From: Alphaproteobacteria bacterium
Lineage (GTDB): Bacteria; Pseudomonadota; Alphaproteobacteria; SP197
Assembly (NCBI GenBank): GCA_022823765.1
Contig: JAJEHK010000128.1
Coordinates: 1-35,890, forward strand
Direction of reading: 5' to 3'
Length of the DNA: 35,890 nt
Of this stretch, positions 34,937-35,890 are shown in pieces (within the stretch, counting starts at the first letter, position 1; each line of letters starts with the position of its first letter). Made by a program: the position numbers and the translations under genes. The notes beneath the pieces were generated by a model, which saw only the letters and a program-made list of their open reading frames with translations, was not told the DNA's origin and did no database searches.

Positions 34937-35890
34937 TCAAGGCGCTCGCGATGCAACGCGCCGCGACGTGAACCGGCATGGCAACCGCTGCATGCCGTTG
35001 ATGAACAGGCCGTGTTGGGCGCGCGCGCCGTCGAGATCGATGTCAAGATCGGGCATGGTCTCGAAGAGAACCCGGAAGAGGTTGTGCATTTCGCGACGGG
35101 CGAGGTGAATGCCGAGACAGTGGTGCGGACCGCCACCGCCGAAGCCGACGTGATCGTTGGGGGAGCGGCGGATGTCGAAGCACTCGGGGTTCGCGAAGAC
35201 GGTCTCGTCCCGGTTGGCCGAAATGTACCAGAGGACGACCTGGTCACCGGCGGCGACCGGCTGGCCACCGATGACGACATCGCGCTCCACCCGGCGACCG
35301 AAGTGGACGACCGGACTGGCGTAGCGCACGATCTCCTCGATCGCCGTTCCCGCCAGTTCCTCGTAGTGTTCCCGCCAGTCGCACCACTGCGCCGGATGGC
35401 AGGCGAGAAAGTACATGCCCTGGGCCAGTGAACTCGACGTGGTTTCGATGCCCGCGGTGATGAGAAGCTGGAAGTAGATGCCGATGTCGCGGTCGGTGAG
35501 TCTGGCGCCATCGACCTCGGCGGCGACCAGGCGGCTCATGAGATCGTGACCGGGCGCCCGGCGGCGCTTGCGGGCAAGATCCTCACCGTAGAGATTGAGG
35601 GCGCGGAAGGCCTTCAGCGACTCCGAGGCCTCCACGGGATCGAGCGCCTTCAGGGTGAGCCGCGCGAGTTCATCGCGTTCGTCCCCGGCGGGAACCGACA
35701 GCATGTCGCAGATCACCGTCAGGGGCATGCGATTGGCGATGTCGACGGCAAAGTCGCAGCAACCGTGCTCGCTGACAGCACCCACCACCGAGCGGGCCGC
35801 GGCATCCATGTCCTGCTCCATGCTCTCCAGGAACCGCGGCGTGAACACCTTCACCAGAATGCGCCGAAGAGCCGGATGCAGCGGCGCGTC
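34937..35890 (-). CDS. Cytochrome P450 (N-terminus beyond the window)
   Basis: The last 317 residues of a P450; the first part (roughly 90–120 residues) lies past 35890. The frame enters with DAPLHPALRRIL then VKVFTPRF, the usual segment before helix C. Helix I has LLITAGIETTSSSL with the oxygen-activating Glu-Thr pair, helix K has EEIVRYASP (ExxR), and the heme loop has HVGFGGGGPHHCLGIHLARRE with the thiolate Cys. Bacterial P450s of this shape are soluble and take electrons from a ferredoxin; none is encoded in the window. It resembles the CYP125/124-like group that hydroxylates steroid or fatty side chains, but the substrate is not determinable. It is separated from tRNA-Met by 40 bases. 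Confidence 0.92.
   Translation of the reverse strand, partial: DAPLHPALRRILVKVFTPRFLESMEQDMDAAARSVVGAVSEHGCCDFAVDIANRMPLTVICDMLSVPAGDERDELARLTLKALDPVEASESLKAFRALNLYGEDLARKRRRAPGHDLMSRLVAAEVDGARLTDRDIGIYFQLLITAGIETTSSSLAQGMYFLACHPAQWCDWREHYEELAGTAIEEIVRYASPVVHFGRRVERDVVIGGQPVAAGDQVVLWYISANRDETVFANPECFDIRRSPNDHVGFGGGGPHHCLGIHLARREMHNLFRVLFETMPDLDIDLDGARAQHGLFINGMQRLPCRFTSRRVASRAP

Overview
This is a GC-rich window of about 36 kb, and I read it as the chromosome of an alphaproteobacterium, possibly Rhodospirillales-like. The reasons are the cluster DUF3576 lipoprotein–leuS–lptE–holA, a mutY–DUF721 (DciA-like) pair, a 1.6-kb-codon NAD-glutamate dehydrogenase of the large type, the style of both tRNAs, and two perfect copies of the alphaproteobacterial LexA box (GTTC-N7-GTTC) directly in front of genes. 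I saw no insertion sequence, phage gene, CRISPR array or rRNA.

Layout. 1–6013 (minus): an overlapping set of NAD-GDH, a GhrA-type 2-hydroxyacid dehydrogenase and the Tat-signal start of a sulfite-oxidase-like molybdoenzyme that runs off the left edge. 6118–6194: tRNA-Arg(CCT). 6238–8172: a Nudix hydrolase, divergent agmatinase-family enzyme, and a small ribbon-helix-helix-like gene with an SOS box. 8254–14305 (plus): a housekeeping run (DUF3576 lipoprotein, leuS, lptE, holA) with an M20 peptidase coupled to its end. 14312–19022 (minus): class III aminotransferase, a formylglycine-type sulfatase broken by one amber codon, and an enolase-superfamily enzyme; just upstream of the last lies a duplicated, frameshifted copy of the aminotransferase leader and 5' end. 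19375–25923 (plus): YtcJ-type amidohydrolase, an FMN/4Fe-4S/FAD flavoprotein like N-methylproline demethylases, DUF924, a CysQ-like phosphatase with an in-frame UGA at a normally Cys position, and a GlcD/D2HGDH-type FAD oxidase. 25924–28773 (minus): a TauABC-like ABC transporter. 28896–30175 (minus): the TIGR04282/TIGR04283 glycosyltransferase pair. 30239–33279 (plus): an SplB-like (PA0069 family) radical SAM protein under an SOS box, a CPA2 antiporter and rnhB. 33231–34842: mutY (minus, tail overlapping rnhB) and the DciA-like gene (plus), whose end overlaps tRNA-Met(CAT). 34937–35890 (minus): a cytochrome P450 cut by the right edge.

How it fits together. The centre (14–29 kb) looks like an accessory catabolic region for small amines, acids and sulfur- or phosphorus-esters: PLP enzyme, sulfatase, enolase-type dehydratase/epimerase, demethylating flavoprotein, flavin oxidase and a high-affinity uptake system. 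It also shows decay (two premature stops and one duplicated fragment). The flanks are core functions: translation, DNA replication, LPS assembly and DNA repair.

The most interesting signals are the two LexA boxes, which place an uncharacterised SplB-like radical SAM enzyme and a small RHH-like protein in a probable SOS regulon, and the UGA-for-Cys codon in the CysQ-like gene. All calls are by eye from sequence; no database search was possible.
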